DNA of 34,104 bases from Bacteroidota bacterium. Its GTDB lineage: Bacteria > Bacteroidota > Bacteroidia > Chitinophagales > UBA2359. The stretch covers positions 1 to 34,104 of the forward strand of contig JAHDBT010000016.1 in assembly GCA_020630215.1 (NCBI GenBank). The letters are read 5' to 3'. This document shows, piece after piece, positions 1 to 8,286 of the stretch. The notes beneath the pieces were generated by a model. The model was not told the origin of the DNA. It saw only the letters and a list, made by a program, of their open reading frames with translations, and searched no databases. Both the position numbers and the translations under genes were made by a program. Positions within the stretch are counted from its first letter, which is position 1. The number at the start of each line of letters is the position of its first letter.

Positions 1-384
1 GTGTTTTGCCAATTAACAGGGGAATGTGTTCCATTGCCCGAAAATTGTCCTTTAGTACAATACAATCCTTTAACGTGCGAATGTTGCGAGGAAGGAGAAG
101 TGTTTTGCCAATTAACAGGGGAATGTGTTCCATTGCCCGAAAATTGTCCTTTAGCTCAATACAATCCTTTAACGTGCGAATGTTGCGAGGAAGGAGAAGT
201 GTTTTGCCAGTTAACAGGGGAATGTGTTCCATTGCCCGAAAATTGTCCTTTAGCTCAATACAATCCTTTAACGTGCGAATGTTGTGAGGAAGGAGAAGTG
301 TTTTGCCAATTAACAGGGGAATGTGTTCCATTGCCTGAAAATTGTCCTTTAGCGCAATACAATCCTTTAACGTGCGAATGTTGC
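1..384 (+). repeat. 99-bp tandem repeat, four units, coding
   Basis: Units begin at 1, 100, 199 and 298 and differ at only a few bases (for example GTACAA/GCTCAA/GCGCAA codon changes). Each encodes 33 residues with six cysteines. Near-identity at DNA level indicates recent amplification, so copy number may vary and may have been collapsed in assembly. Confidence 0.95.
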
Positions 385-3342
385 ACGGTTCCCGAAGGTT
401 GTCCGTATCAACAATTTAACCCTGATACTTGTACTTGCTGCCCAACGGGTAGTTATTACTGTGCAAGTTCTGGCGAATGTGTTACTTTGGATTGTCCACC
501 TGCACAGGTTGTTCCAAATTCTTGCCAATGTTGTCCGCCAGAAACTTACTATTGTCCAGAATTAGGCTATTGCACGTTCTACCCTGCAAACTGCCCTTTA
601 GAACAAATTAATCCGCTTTTATGCGCTTGTTGTCCTGAAGATGAAATTTTTGATAATATTAGCCAAGAATGCATTCCAGTTTGTAACCTTGACGAAGGAT
701 GTGTACGATTTAATTATCAACTTTTACCATTGGGCGGTGGTATAGAGATTGTTAGTGTTACTAATGCTTGTAATAGCAATATTGAAGCAAGTTCCTATAC
801 TTTAACCCTTACTAATAGTAATAGTGACCCTGTTATTTTCACTTTCCCAATTGATACTAGTTCTGATGGTGGTGGTACTAGCAATGTGATTCCTCTTACT
901 GTTGGTATTTGGAAATGGGAACTTACAAATGTAATATTTAGTGTAGATGATGATGAGTGTATAGTTCCCAATGGCGCACAAGGAGCAATTGAGGGCGTTA
1001 GTGCGCTTGAATGCTGTACTCCATTGGCTTACTCTGGCGGTCAAGCTGGCGTAACATTTACACTTGACACAAAAGATGCTATAGCAGGCGATATTTTACA
1101 CGTTGATATTTACAATATTGTAGTGGTTGACATGGTTGAGGTTTATTTTACTGATCCCGTTACAGGTGTCACTACTAAAATCTTACAATCTCCCTTTGTA
1201 GGTACTGTAAGTAATATACCTGGACAAACCGAAGTCGGTTACTGGAACAATATTAATAACATTGCTAGTCTTAGCAATCCTTATATTTATTCAGCGAGTA
1301 ATACAGGTAATAGCAACTTACCAGTACCGCCAAATTTCCCTATTAATTACATTCCTTTTGGTACTGGCACAGGACGTGCATTTTATGAATACGATGGTGT
1401 AAGCATCGTTACGATTAAAATGATTGGAAACTTGATTAATTCAGGAACCGTTTGGACTGTACAACCTAGTTGCGCTATAGAACATATTGACGATGAATGT
1501 ATTAGCTGTGGAAGTGCATTACCACCTGAAGAATGTATTTTAATTCCACCGCCACCATGTCCTATACAAAGTTCCATTGAAATATTGCCTAATCCTTGCG
1601 AATTTCAGGTAAAAACAAATGTTCCATTTTCATCGCTTCCATTTACTGTTACAGGCTTAAATGCTCCAATTACTTGGAGTGCTAGTATTGGTGTTACTGG
1701 TTTCTCAATTGACCCTGATACGGGAATTGTTACAGGAACTACAGATGCCGTAGGTGGTGGCGGTAATTTACATGTTACAGCAACAGATTCAAGTGGATGT
1801 GTTGCAAATAATTTTGATTGCAACTTGAATATATGTGATCATTGTAGGATTTTAATTGTTGCTCCTGATGGAAGCGAAGGTGTTTTATCACTCAATCCAA
1901 CAATGAATTTAAGGTGTGACGGTGACACTACTTTCCGCTTTGTTTCTTGTTCATTAGAACAATTTCAATCAGCTACTTATGTAGATGTTGATGGAAACAC
2001 TATTAACTTAGCTATTAATGGAAATGAGGTTGTTGTTAATTCTGAATTGCTTAATTACAAAAATGGAACGCTTACTTTAATTAGTTACGAATGCAATGGC
2101 AAAACAAGCATAACTGTTAATTGCGCTCCTCCCTGCGATGAATGCGAAATAAGCATTTTAAATCACACACAAGGAAACGAATTAGTAGAGCCTGAAAACG
2201 ATGTATACAGACTTTCCTGTCAAGATGAGTATTATGTTCAACTTGCGGACTGTAGTACTTTGCAAATAGATAATGCAAGCATCTTTCTTGGAATAGGAAA
2301 TGTAGTAATTGGTACTATTTCAACAGATGGTAAAACAGCTATGTTTTCATTGATTGGTAAAACTGGTACTGGTGAATTAAATGTTAAAACTACAGGAATT
2401 TGTAACATTCAAAAGAGTGTAGTAATTGACTGTCCTTTACCAAAAGCAAGAACTGTAAAGAGTGATGATGATGCAGATAATGTATCATTGGATTTTGGAT
2501 TAAGTGAAGATAGCAATGAAAATGCGACAGGTGACACACAGGGATGTCATAGAACGAAGTTTACGCTTATGGGCGGTGCTAATACTAGCATTACAATCGA
2601 AGGTGCAACAGGGGCGGCTCTTAGTGCTGCTGATATTAATGCTTTGGAAAGTGTAGGGCTATATAATCCTATTGTGTCTAATTTTGACAATATTCAGGGT
2701 TTAGAAAAAAACCCACTTATTGACCCTGCGCTTGCTTATCAAATTGAGGTCGTTCATGAATATTCTAGTGATTGCCAACTTTGGAGCATTAATAATGATC
2801 GTGTTCAAATTGAAACTTTCAATCGTTATACAATGGACAATGGTATAGGTAAAACAATTAACTCCTATCCTATTGCCTGTCCTACCTATCCGCTTGTTTG
2901 TGATGCGAAAAACTTAAACAATACAATTGGTCGTATGGTTCTGGCAAACGGTATAAATGCAAACAATGAAAGGGTAAAGGTTTTTTACCGTTCCTTACTG
3001 CGTAAAGTGCCATTTAGAATCTATAATTACAAAGATGCAAATGGTGTGCAAACTTCATTAGATACTAATTCTTTTACTCCTCTTGGTGCGGCTAATTCTA
3101 GTCATTTTACACCAAATATGAATAATTCAATTGGTAATAATATAGGAATTACTTTTGGCGTATTTCCTAACAATCCGCTTTTTAATGCAAATGGGGAGGT
3201 GTACCAAAAAGCAACCTATTTTTCTAATTACATGAATAACGGCACTTTCCCAACATTGCAACGAATTATTACGACACTTGATTCTGATAATACGATTGAT
3301 GTTGAGCATGAATACAAAGCACCTGTTTACTTAAAACGCTAA
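1..3342 (+). CDS. Giant cysteine-rich spike-like protein, 3' part (starts at 33540)
   Basis: The GTG at base 1 is an internal codon, not a start; the frame is the continuation of the gene opening at 33540. Four near-identical 33-residue units (pattern FCQLTGEC..P.NCPL.QYNPLTCECC) come first, followed by diverged relatives to about base 700, with six cysteines per unit. The rest is beta-rich, Ser/Thr/Asn-rich sequence. Bases ~1615-1815 match a putative Ig (He_PIG) domain, with GFSIDPDTGIVTG and VTATDSSG. Later parts contain further CDxCEI-type cysteine modules. Size, modular repeats and position suggest a receptor-binding spike or fibre, with disulfides stabilising it outside the cell. The function is inferred. 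A large secreted adhesin is the alternative, but no secretion signal or sorting domain is visible. Confidence 0.8.
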   Translation: MFCQLTGECVPLPENCPLVQYNPLTCECCEEGEVFCQLTGECVPLPENCPLAQYNPLTCECCEEGEVFCQLTGECVPLPENCPLAQYNPLTCECCEEGEVFCQLTGECVPLPENCPLAQYNPLTCECCTVPEGCPYQQFNPDTCTCCPTGSYYCASSGECVTLDCPPAQVVPNSCQCCPPETYYCPELGYCTFYPANCPLEQINPLLCACCPEDEIFDNISQECIPVCNLDEGCVRFNYQLLPLGGGIEIVSVTNACNSNIEASSYTLTLTNSNSDPVIFTFPIDTSSDGGGTSNVIPLTVGIWKWELTNVIFSVDDDECIVPNGAQGAIEGVSALECCTPLAYSGGQAGVTFTLDTKDAIAGDILHVDIYNIVVVDMVEVYFTDPVTGVTTKILQSPFVGTVSNIPGQTEVGYWNNINNIASLSNPYIYSASNTGNSNLPVPPNFPINYIPFGTGTGRAFYEYDGVSIVTIKMIGNLINSGTVWTVQPSCAIEHIDDECISCGSALPPEECILIPPPPCPIQSSIEILPNPCEFQVKTNVPFSSLPFTVTGLNAPITWSASIGVTGFSIDPDTGIVTGTTDAVGGGGNLHVTATDSSGCVANNFDCNLNICDHCRILIVAPDGSEGVLSLNPTMNLRCDGDTTFRFVSCSLEQFQSATYVDVDGNTINLAINGNEVVVNSELLNYKNGTLTLISYECNGKTSITVNCAPPCDECEISILNHTQGNELVEPENDVYRLSCQDEYYVQLADCSTLQIDNASIFLGIGNVVIGTISTDGKTAMFSLIGKTGTGELNVKTTGICNIQKSVVIDCPLPKARTVKSDDDADNVSLDFGLSEDSNENATGDTQGCHRTKFTLMGGANTSITIEGATGAALSAADINALESVGLYNPIVSNFDNIQGLEKNPLIDPALAYQIEVVHEYSSDCQLWSINNDRVQIETFNRYTMDNGIGKTINSYPIACPTYPLVCDAKNLNNTIGRMVLANGINANNERVKVFYRSLLRKVPFRIYNYKDANGVQTSLDTNSFTPLGAANSSHFTPNMNNSIGNNIGITFGVFPNNPLFNANGEVYQKATYFSNYMNNGTFPTLQRIITTLDSDNTIDVEHEYKAPVYLKR

Positions 3343-3358
3343 ATTTAAACGAATAAAT

Positions 3359-3682
3359 ATGTTTGCAATTTCTAAAACTTTGCCTGAAAAAGGCAAGGGT
3401 ATAACGGATAAATTCCATAGGGTTAATTCGTCAAAAAGTGTAGTTACCGTTACACCTGTAAAGGTTGAATCAAAAGCAGAAAGCGGCAAACGTTTTTCTA
3501 CTTTTGATTATAAGATTTCTACATTAAAAGTGCGTTTAGATTCTGAAAAATGCATGGATTTTTTGAAGAATGATAAAATGTTAGATGGTGTTAGTGATGA
3601 CATCGATCAGTATGTTGAAAACTTACCAAATGGATATTCTTTATGGGTTGATAAGGAAGATATAGGACTAGTTAGTATCTAG
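3359..3682 (+). CDS. Hypothetical 107-residue protein between the two spike-like genes
   Basis: Starts 16 bases after the giant spike-like gene, so it is probably co-transcribed. It is small and soluble-looking, with a basic N-terminal half (residues ~1-45, Lys/Ser/Val-rich) and an acidic C-terminal half with DKEDIGLVSI at the end. There is one cysteine, no membrane segment and no signal peptide. No family was recognised. Its position between two large cysteine-rich proteins suggests a minor structural or assembly protein, which is inference only. Confidence 0.65.
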   Translation: MFAISKTLPEKGKGITDKFHRVNSSKSVVTVTPVKVESKAESGKRFSTFDYKISTLKVRLDSEKCMDFLKNDKMLDGVSDDIDQYVENLPNGYSLWVDKEDIGLVSI

Positions 3683-3721
3683 TACTTTTTTTTAAAAACA
3701 GCAAAAATAATTTTCTAAAAA

Positions 3722-5410
3722 ATGAAAATAACTACAGGACAAACATTTGCAGGAATTAATGGCCCTGATTGTGTTAATCAAATTTGCACTTACATAGCCG
3801 ATATTACGACCTTTGGTAGTGATCCAGATGATAATGTAACAACTGTTACACATTTAATTACTGATCAAGGTGAAATACCTTTAGCGAATCCAACAAACAT
3901 ACTTGATTTTGTTGCACTCGAATCAGAATTAAATGCACTTGGTCAAGGTACTTTTAGTGTAACTGTAGTAGGTGACGATAGAACACAAATTATTAGTAAA
4001 GATAATAGCATTGTTTTAAAAGGGCTTAAACATGAGCATGAAGATGTAAGCCGTTGTTTAGAGTTTGAGGCCTGCGAATGCGTGGAAGATTTAACTTGTG
4101 ATCAAAATTCAAGATGTAGTTATTCACTCAATCGAAAATTTGAAACAAGCAATAACGACCAACTTATTTTTCATGCAATAGAATTTGCAAACGCTACTTA
4201 TACCAGTCAAACGGGTATTGATACGCAGAATGTAACCGACATTTTAGCATTTATTAATGCACTTACAGAAAGTGAGCAAAAATTTAAAGGTTTCTACCAA
4301 AATAACCGTTTGACTATTTATGCAGATGGCCTAAAGTATGAACCGATTAAAATAGTTTTTAAAACTATTACCGAGTGTGACGATGTTACGCAAACGGATT
4401 TTGTAGAAACATTTTTTGAAAAATACAATTGCATTAGCCCTTGCTGTAATTTTGTTTGTGGACGTGAGGGACAGCTACCCTGTCCAAACGGAACGGAAAA
4501 CGGATGTAACGAAGGTTTGGAAAAAGGACTTTCTGGACTTTGTGGTATTCCGTGTAAAACTGGTTCCGTTGTAATTAATGGTAAAACCTATCAAGCTGGC
4601 GGTTATTTACAGCCTACTGATTGTAATGGAGAATGCAATGAGGGTTTTGTGCCTACTGATGCAGGTTGTATGCCGCAAGATATTTGCAAAAAGGTTTGTG
4701 ATATTTCATTGACTATTGACGTAAATCCTAATGAGGAATTATTAGAAATTCACATGGGCAGTTTAGGTATTTTCCGACCTGATGAATGTATTTTGTTTGG
4801 GGATGGTAGTGCTATTCAGGCTTTTATCGAGGATAAAATTTGTCCTGTCGGTCATCCTGAATGCGTAAAGGTAGAAGTAGGACAGGCAGATGAGAACGGA
4901 ATTGTACACTATGAGTTTTTATTTGAAGGTGTAAACATTGACTTTACGGGTGTTGGTGAGCCTATAAAATCAACTACTCAATACTGTGATAGTGATATGT
5001 ACCATTCTTGCGTGAAACCTGCTAATTGTACAACCGATCCTGTTACCCCTGTTTGCACCTCTGGCGAAATGTACGATACAACATGGATGCGATGCTTAAC
5101 AGTTGGGGATAATTGCACTACTGCGGAAACTAGAGCGCAAAATGGCGTTCCTTATCCCTGTCATAATACTATGCAGCGTGATCAAACTTATCAAAATCAA
5201 CGTGCTGCTTTAATTGCCTCTGAAATTGCAAACATTCAATCTAATGCGGCACTTACTAAACAAGTGATCGATTACTATACAGCTAGGGGCTTGCCTGTTA
5301 GTTATGAAGCTTATGCGATTCATCGACTAGTTGTAACGGCTCAACTTCCTTTTGATGAGCGTGTATGCATGGAATCAGGTAATGGTACGGTTGTAATTGG
5401 CATTAGCTAA
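3722..5410 (+). CDS. Second cysteine-rich structural (spike/minor virion) protein
   Basis: A 562-residue protein in the same direction as the giant spike-like gene. The N-terminal ~115 residues look beta-rich and nearly cysteine-free, then cysteine clusters alternate with folded segments (CECVEDLTC, SPCCNFVCG, GLCGIPC, DCNGEC). The last ~70 residues (after PYPCHNTMQRDQ) look helical, ending VCMESGNGTVVIGIS. There is no membrane segment or signal peptide. Its composition resembles the other spike-like protein, though the repeats are not the same. It is probably a virion surface or vertex protein; no named family was recognised. Confidence 0.75.
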   Translation: MKITTGQTFAGINGPDCVNQICTYIADITTFGSDPDDNVTTVTHLITDQGEIPLANPTNILDFVALESELNALGQGTFSVTVVGDDRTQIISKDNSIVLKGLKHEHEDVSRCLEFEACECVEDLTCDQNSRCSYSLNRKFETSNNDQLIFHAIEFANATYTSQTGIDTQNVTDILAFINALTESEQKFKGFYQNNRLTIYADGLKYEPIKIVFKTITECDDVTQTDFVETFFEKYNCISPCCNFVCGREGQLPCPNGTENGCNEGLEKGLSGLCGIPCKTGSVVINGKTYQAGGYLQPTDCNGECNEGFVPTDAGCMPQDICKKVCDISLTIDVNPNEELLEIHMGSLGIFRPDECILFGDGSAIQAFIEDKICPVGHPECVKVEVGQADENGIVHYEFLFEGVNIDFTGVGEPIKSTTQYCDSDMYHSCVKPANCTTDPVTPVCTSGEMYDTTWMRCLTVGDNCTTAETRAQNGVPYPCHNTMQRDQTYQNQRAALIASEIANIQSNAALTKQVIDYYTARGLPVSYEAYAIHRLVVTAQLPFDERVCMESGNGTVVIGIS

Positions 5411-5441
5411 AAAGCTTTTTGCATAATTGATCTAATAAATT

Positions 5442-5486
5442 AAAAAGGGTAAAAGGAAGTGTTTTTTTTAAACCTTCCCTTTATCT
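5442..5486 (+). terminator. Weak hairpin after the second spike-like gene
   Basis: AAAGGAAG and CTTCCCTTT flank a T-rich loop about 30 bases after the stop of the 3722 gene. The stem is imperfect and no long U-run follows, so it may only attenuate transcription into the small membrane-protein cluster. Confidence 0.35.
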
Positions 5487-5513
5487 TAAATTCAAAATAA
5501 ATTTTTTTCAAAA

Positions 5514-5696
5514 ATGCCTATTTTAAATCCTTTTAATAAAGATTTCAATTTCAAAATTGCTTTCTGGATTCTTGTAATTTTATTTACTCTTTACACCGTT
5601 AAAACTTTTGTTTACAAAAGGAAAAAATGTGGTTGTAAAGGCAAAAAAGCAGACTTGCCAAAATTGGAAGATGCAATACAGGAAAGCACGGAGTAA
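5514..5696 (+). CDS. Small single-pass membrane protein, 60 residues
   Basis: First gene of a run of tiny membrane proteins. One hydrophobic helix at about residues 15-32 (FWILVILFTLYTVKTFV) is followed by a strongly basic segment with two cysteines (KRKKCGCKGKK) and an acidic end. The basic side would be cytoplasmic or face the DNA in a membrane-containing virion. An A-rich leader precedes the ATG. No family was recognised. Confidence 0.65.
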   Translation: MPILNPFNKDFNFKIAFWILVILFTLYTVKTFVYKRKKCGCKGKKADLPKLEDAIQESTE

Positions 5697-5718
5697 TAGG
5701 TAAAAATCGTTTCTATCA

Positions 5719-5907
5719 ATGAATTATTTAAAAGAAAATTCTACTGCCATTTTATTAGTTTTTGCTGTGGTGGCTCTATCCTTATTTTTCTGGCAGAGAA
5801 AAAAATATATGGATGCCAAAGGTGAAAAAAAACCAACGGGTGATGGTAAAACAACGGCAACTGATTCTACTAATAAAAATAATCAACGTAGAACAGCAGC
5901 ATCATAA
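5719..5907 (+). CDS. Small single-pass membrane protein, 62 residues
   Basis: An N-terminal hydrophobic helix (residues ~9-25, STAILLVFAVVALSLFFW) is followed by a Lys/Thr/Asn-rich hydrophilic tail that looks disordered. It lies 22 bases after the preceding gene and 12 before the next, in one apparent operon. Architecture matches its neighbours: short, one helix, basic juxtamembrane residues (QRKK). A candidate virion membrane protein, by context only. Confidence 0.65.
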   Translation: MNYLKENSTAILLVFAVVALSLFFWQRKKYMDAKGEKKPTGDGKTTATDSTNKNNQRRTAAS

Positions 5908-5919
5908 ATTTAGTGTGTA

Positions 5920-6441
5920 ATGACTTTAGAACAACAAGTACAGAAATATTTAAACGAACCTCGTAAAATCATTTATTTTATAGGAGCATTTTTTCTTGCT
6001 TTTATTGTTATTCGATTTTTTGTAAAGTTAGTGCGTGATGCTGTGCCAAAACCTAAATCATTGCCTGTAAATCCCAATAGCTTAATTACTGGTAGCGTAG
6101 ACCCACAGACAGGTCAAGCGGTTGTTTGGAATCCTGGACCTGTTAATGATGCGCTCTATTCAATTATAGATGAATATAATTTTTTCTATTCAGGATGCAC
6201 AGGCCCTAGTGGGGAAAATGCAGACGCTTTACTTGGTCGTATTATTTCTTACACTCCTGACCAGTTGCGGGCCTTGTGTAATGATTGGAATGAGCGTTAT
6301 TTTAGACGTGCGGATAATAGGACGTTGGTTAAGGCTATTATGGACGAAAGTTGTGGTTATTTCTCTTGTTTTTCTTGTGTAAATCATAGCGCAGCAGTTA
6401 ACAAACTAACTGCTAGTGGATGCCAGATTTCAACAGTATAA
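5920..6441 (+). CDS. Membrane-anchored protein with cysteine-containing C-terminal domain
   Basis: A 173-residue protein with a hydrophobic helix at residues ~18-37 (IIYFIGAFFLAFIVIRFFV) and a soluble C-terminal domain of about 120 residues. That domain looks helical (YSIIDEYNFFYSGC, YTPDQLRALCNDWNERYF) and ends with several cysteines (ESCGYFSCFSCVNHS). The gene sits among small membrane-protein genes in the late operon. The domain was not recognised. Confidence 0.7.
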   Translation: MTLEQQVQKYLNEPRKIIYFIGAFFLAFIVIRFFVKLVRDAVPKPKSLPVNPNSLITGSVDPQTGQAVVWNPGPVNDALYSIIDEYNFFYSGCTGPSGENADALLGRIISYTPDQLRALCNDWNERYFRRADNRTLVKAIMDESCGYFSCFSCVNHSAAVNKLTASGCQISTV

Positions 6442-6454
6442 ATTTTAATTTGCA

Positions 6455-6868
6455 ATGAGTAAAAATATAGTAATTTCTGTTTTTGTAAGTATTGTTTTTT
6501 TAGTTGTTTATATCCTGTTTGAGGATAGAATAAAAGCAGCTATTAAAACTAATTTCGGCTTCATAAGAAACTTTGCAAATGCTACTGTGCAAAGTTTGCC
6601 TACTGATGATTTTAACACGGAGTTTGGAAAATGTAATGTGCTTACAGATGTTGATTTTGATAAGCTAATTGATATTGAAAATAGGGGTATTACTTCTAGC
6701 TGTGAAGTTGGACTATTGCAAAAAACATTAAACGATAAAAAAGGTGCAAATTTGCTTGTTAATGGTAATATGGATTCAGCAACACGGGATCAGTTGTTAA
6801 TTAATCTCGATTTTGTTCCATCTTTTAATGAGCAAAGTTTAAATTACTGGTTAGAATCAATTAAATAA
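6455..6868 (+). CDS. Membrane-anchored protein with peptidoglycan-binding-like region
   Basis: 137 residues with an N-terminal membrane helix (residues ~5-22, VISVFVSIVFLVVYILF). The C-terminal half contains LLQKTLNDK..GANLLVNGNMDSATRD, which has the spacing of a PG_binding_1 repeat (Leu-Gln-x-x-Leu-Asn, then V-(D/N)-G and a Thr before the last helix). If correct, this virion or envelope protein contacts the cell wall during entry or exit. The match is by eye and only one repeat is present, so the domain call is tentative. It lies 13 bases after the preceding gene. Confidence 0.65.
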   Translation: MSKNIVISVFVSIVFLVVYILFEDRIKAAIKTNFGFIRNFANATVQSLPTDDFNTEFGKCNVLTDVDFDKLIDIENRGITSSCEVGLLQKTLNDKKGANLLVNGNMDSATRDQLLINLDFVPSFNEQSLNYWLESIK

Positions 6869-6870
6869 TT

Positions 6871-7038
6871 ATGCTTCAAACTCTTTTTGAAAATGTAACA
6901 TCCGTACTTGGCCCCGATGGCATACAGACGGATAATAATGTAAAAGTAGAACTTGACTATACACCTATTGCGGTATTACTCGCTTTTGGATTTGCTTTAG
7001 GTTTGGCTTATAAATTTATTTCCTCAAAAATAAAGTAG
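6871..7038 (+). CDS. Small membrane protein, 55 residues
   Basis: ATG at 6871 lies two bases after the previous stop. The protein has a hydrophilic N-terminal half (MLQTLFENVTSVLGPDG) and a C-terminal hydrophobic helix (PIAVLLAFGFALGLAYKFI) ending in SSKIK. Tight spacing on both sides supports a real gene. No family was recognised; it matches the other one-helix proteins of this cluster. Confidence 0.65.
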   Translation: MLQTLFENVTSVLGPDGIQTDNNVKVELDYTPIAVLLAFGFALGLAYKFISSKIK

Positions 7039-7044
7039 TTAAAG

Positions 7045-7500
7045 TTGAAAGACAAATATTTATATGGTGGTATCTTATTTTTTGCTGTACTGCTATCAGT
7101 TGCTTATTATTTTTATAGAAGGGCTAACGCTCTAAATAATTCTTACTGTAGTTATGGTAGAAATGTATATACAGGTAAGCCATGTAAATTGTTTCCTGAA
7201 AATTATACAGGGCCTCAATGTAAGGATGGTTATAATGTTTTTTCGGGGTTTGAATGTGGCGCACAATTAGACCGAGGGGGAGCAACAATAGTTTTGTTAA
7301 ATAATAACTATTGCACCAATGGCGTAAATAATGAAACTGGTAATCCTTGTACTTTAATGCCTAGTGATTTTACAGGACAGCAATGTAAAGACGGATATAA
7401 TGTTTTTTCAGGGTTTGAGTGTGGCGCACAGTCAGACCGAGGTGGCGCAAGTTCTGGAGGCGCAAGCAGTAGACCAACTAAATTAAATTCGATTTTATGA
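7045..7500 (+). CDS. Membrane-anchored protein with duplicated 50-residue cysteine repeat
   Basis: 151 residues starting with TTG (no ATG nearby), six bases after the previous stop. The N-terminal helix (residues ~6-24) is followed by two copies of a ~50-residue module: N.YC..G.N..TG.PC.L.P...TG.QCKDGYNVFSGFEC. Each copy has four cysteines and the copies are also similar at DNA level, so this is an internal duplication. It ends in a Gly/Ser-rich tail. The cysteine pairs suggest an extracytoplasmic or virion-exposed domain. It overlaps the next gene by ATGA. Confidence 0.7.
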   Translation: MKDKYLYGGILFFAVLLSVAYYFYRRANALNNSYCSYGRNVYTGKPCKLFPENYTGPQCKDGYNVFSGFECGAQLDRGGATIVLLNNNYCTNGVNNETGNPCTLMPSDFTGQQCKDGYNVFSGFECGAQSDRGGASSGGASSRPTKLNSIL

Positions 7501-7790
7501 AAAGAGGTATTTTATTAGTCGTTCTTTTTGCCTTAGCAGGGACAGCGTTATTTTTTGTGTACCAAGCTTTTTTTTCTGGTGAAGATGGCGATCCTACAAT
7601 TGACGATGCTATTGGGGCTGTTGGTGATAATAATTTAGCGTTGCTTGATGCACAAATAGCATTCGAGGAAAAACAACAACTTATCAAAGCTTGCAAAAAA
7701 ACTTGTGGCGGTTTAGGAGCGTTGATATTCTCGAATAAAAAAAGGCGCAAATGTAGAGCTAATTGTGTAGAGAAATACACACAAATTTAA
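7497..7790 (+). CDS. Small membrane protein with basic CxxxC tail, 97 residues
   Basis: The start overlaps the preceding stop (ATGA), so translation is probably coupled. An N-terminal helix (residues ~5-23, ILLVVLFALAGTALFFVYQ) is followed by an acidic stretch and a C-terminal basic region with two cysteine pairs (ACKKTCGG, RRKCRANC). This looks like a disulfide- or metal-stabilised tail. No family was recognised; probably another virion membrane protein. Confidence 0.65.
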   Translation: MKRGILLVVLFALAGTALFFVYQAFFSGEDGDPTIDDAIGAVGDNNLALLDAQIAFEEKQQLIKACKKTCGGLGALIFSNKKRRKCRANCVEKYTQI

Positions 7791-7796
7791 ATAAAA

Positions 7797-7958
7797 ATTA
7801 AATTTTTTAAATGGTGGTTGTTTCTGGTTTTTTTCTTTTGGGGACTGTATTTTATTGGTCGTGTATTTGGGTATGTTGATAGTTTAATTCCTTCTCCAAA
7901 AAAAAATGAAACTGCTGAAGAAACAAATATTAACTCAAAACTTAAAACTACAATATAG
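7797..7958 (+). CDS. Small membrane protein, 53 residues, apparent ATT start
   Basis: The frame between the stop at 7788-7790 and TAG at 7956-7958 has no ATG, GTG or early TTG that fits. Initiation at ATT (7797) gives MKFFKWWLFLVFFFWGLYFI, an ideal basic-then-hydrophobic N-terminus, with a hydrophilic tail ending NSKLKTTI. Spacing fits the operon: 6 bases after the previous gene and 2 before the next. Either ATT is a rare start, a base differs from ATG, or TTG at 7818 is used with a shortened helix. The ATG at 7811 is in another frame and stops quickly. Confidence 0.55.
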   Translation: MKFFKWWLFLVFFFWGLYFIGRVFGYVDSLIPSPKKNETAEETNINSKLKTTI

Positions 7959-7960
7959 CG

Positions 7961-8233
7961 ATGGAAGATGGACGAAAAGTACGCATGGAAAGAATCAAAA
8001 AAATTTCTGTTGATAAAGGAATACCAATGTCCGAGGCTATGAAATTGGATAAGGGTAATCCTTCAACTTCGACCAGTAAAAAAGCAAAAGGTGGCGGTAA
8101 AAAGTCAATGCCTTTTATGGGTCTAGGTAAGATTGTTTTATGTGTCGGTTTAGGTATTCTGATAGCTGCTTTTATTGCATCCGCTATTAAAAAAGCAGAT
8201 GAAAAAGCAATTGCTGATTTAGAAAGTAAATAA
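7961..8233 (+). CDS. Membrane protein with basic EAM-type DNA-contact motif, 90 residues
   Basis: Residues ~7-31 form a basic amphipathic motif (VRMERIKKISVDKGIPMSEAM) resembling the two motifs in the next protein. A Lys/Gly/Ser-rich linker and one hydrophobic helix follow (residues ~56-76, GKIVLCVGLGILIAAFIASAI). It starts two bases after the previous stop. Sharing a motif with the lysine-rich neighbour suggests it links the packaged DNA or nucleoprotein to a membrane. That role is an inference. Confidence 0.65.
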   Translation: MEDGRKVRMERIKKISVDKGIPMSEAMKLDKGNPSTSTSKKAKGGGKKSMPFMGLGKIVLCVGLGILIAAFIASAIKKADEKAIADLESK

Positions 8234-8286
8234 TTTTTAAACAAGATAAATTGCTGATTTATAAAGCAATAAAAATTAAAAAAATC

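Noticed and set aside
1-3. GTG at base 1 as a gene start
   Set aside because: The frame continues upstream through the circular junction to the ATG at 33540.
6-287. Open frame inside the 99-bp repeat in another phase
   Set aside because: It exists only because the repeat length is a multiple of three; it lies within the spike-like gene and has no start context.
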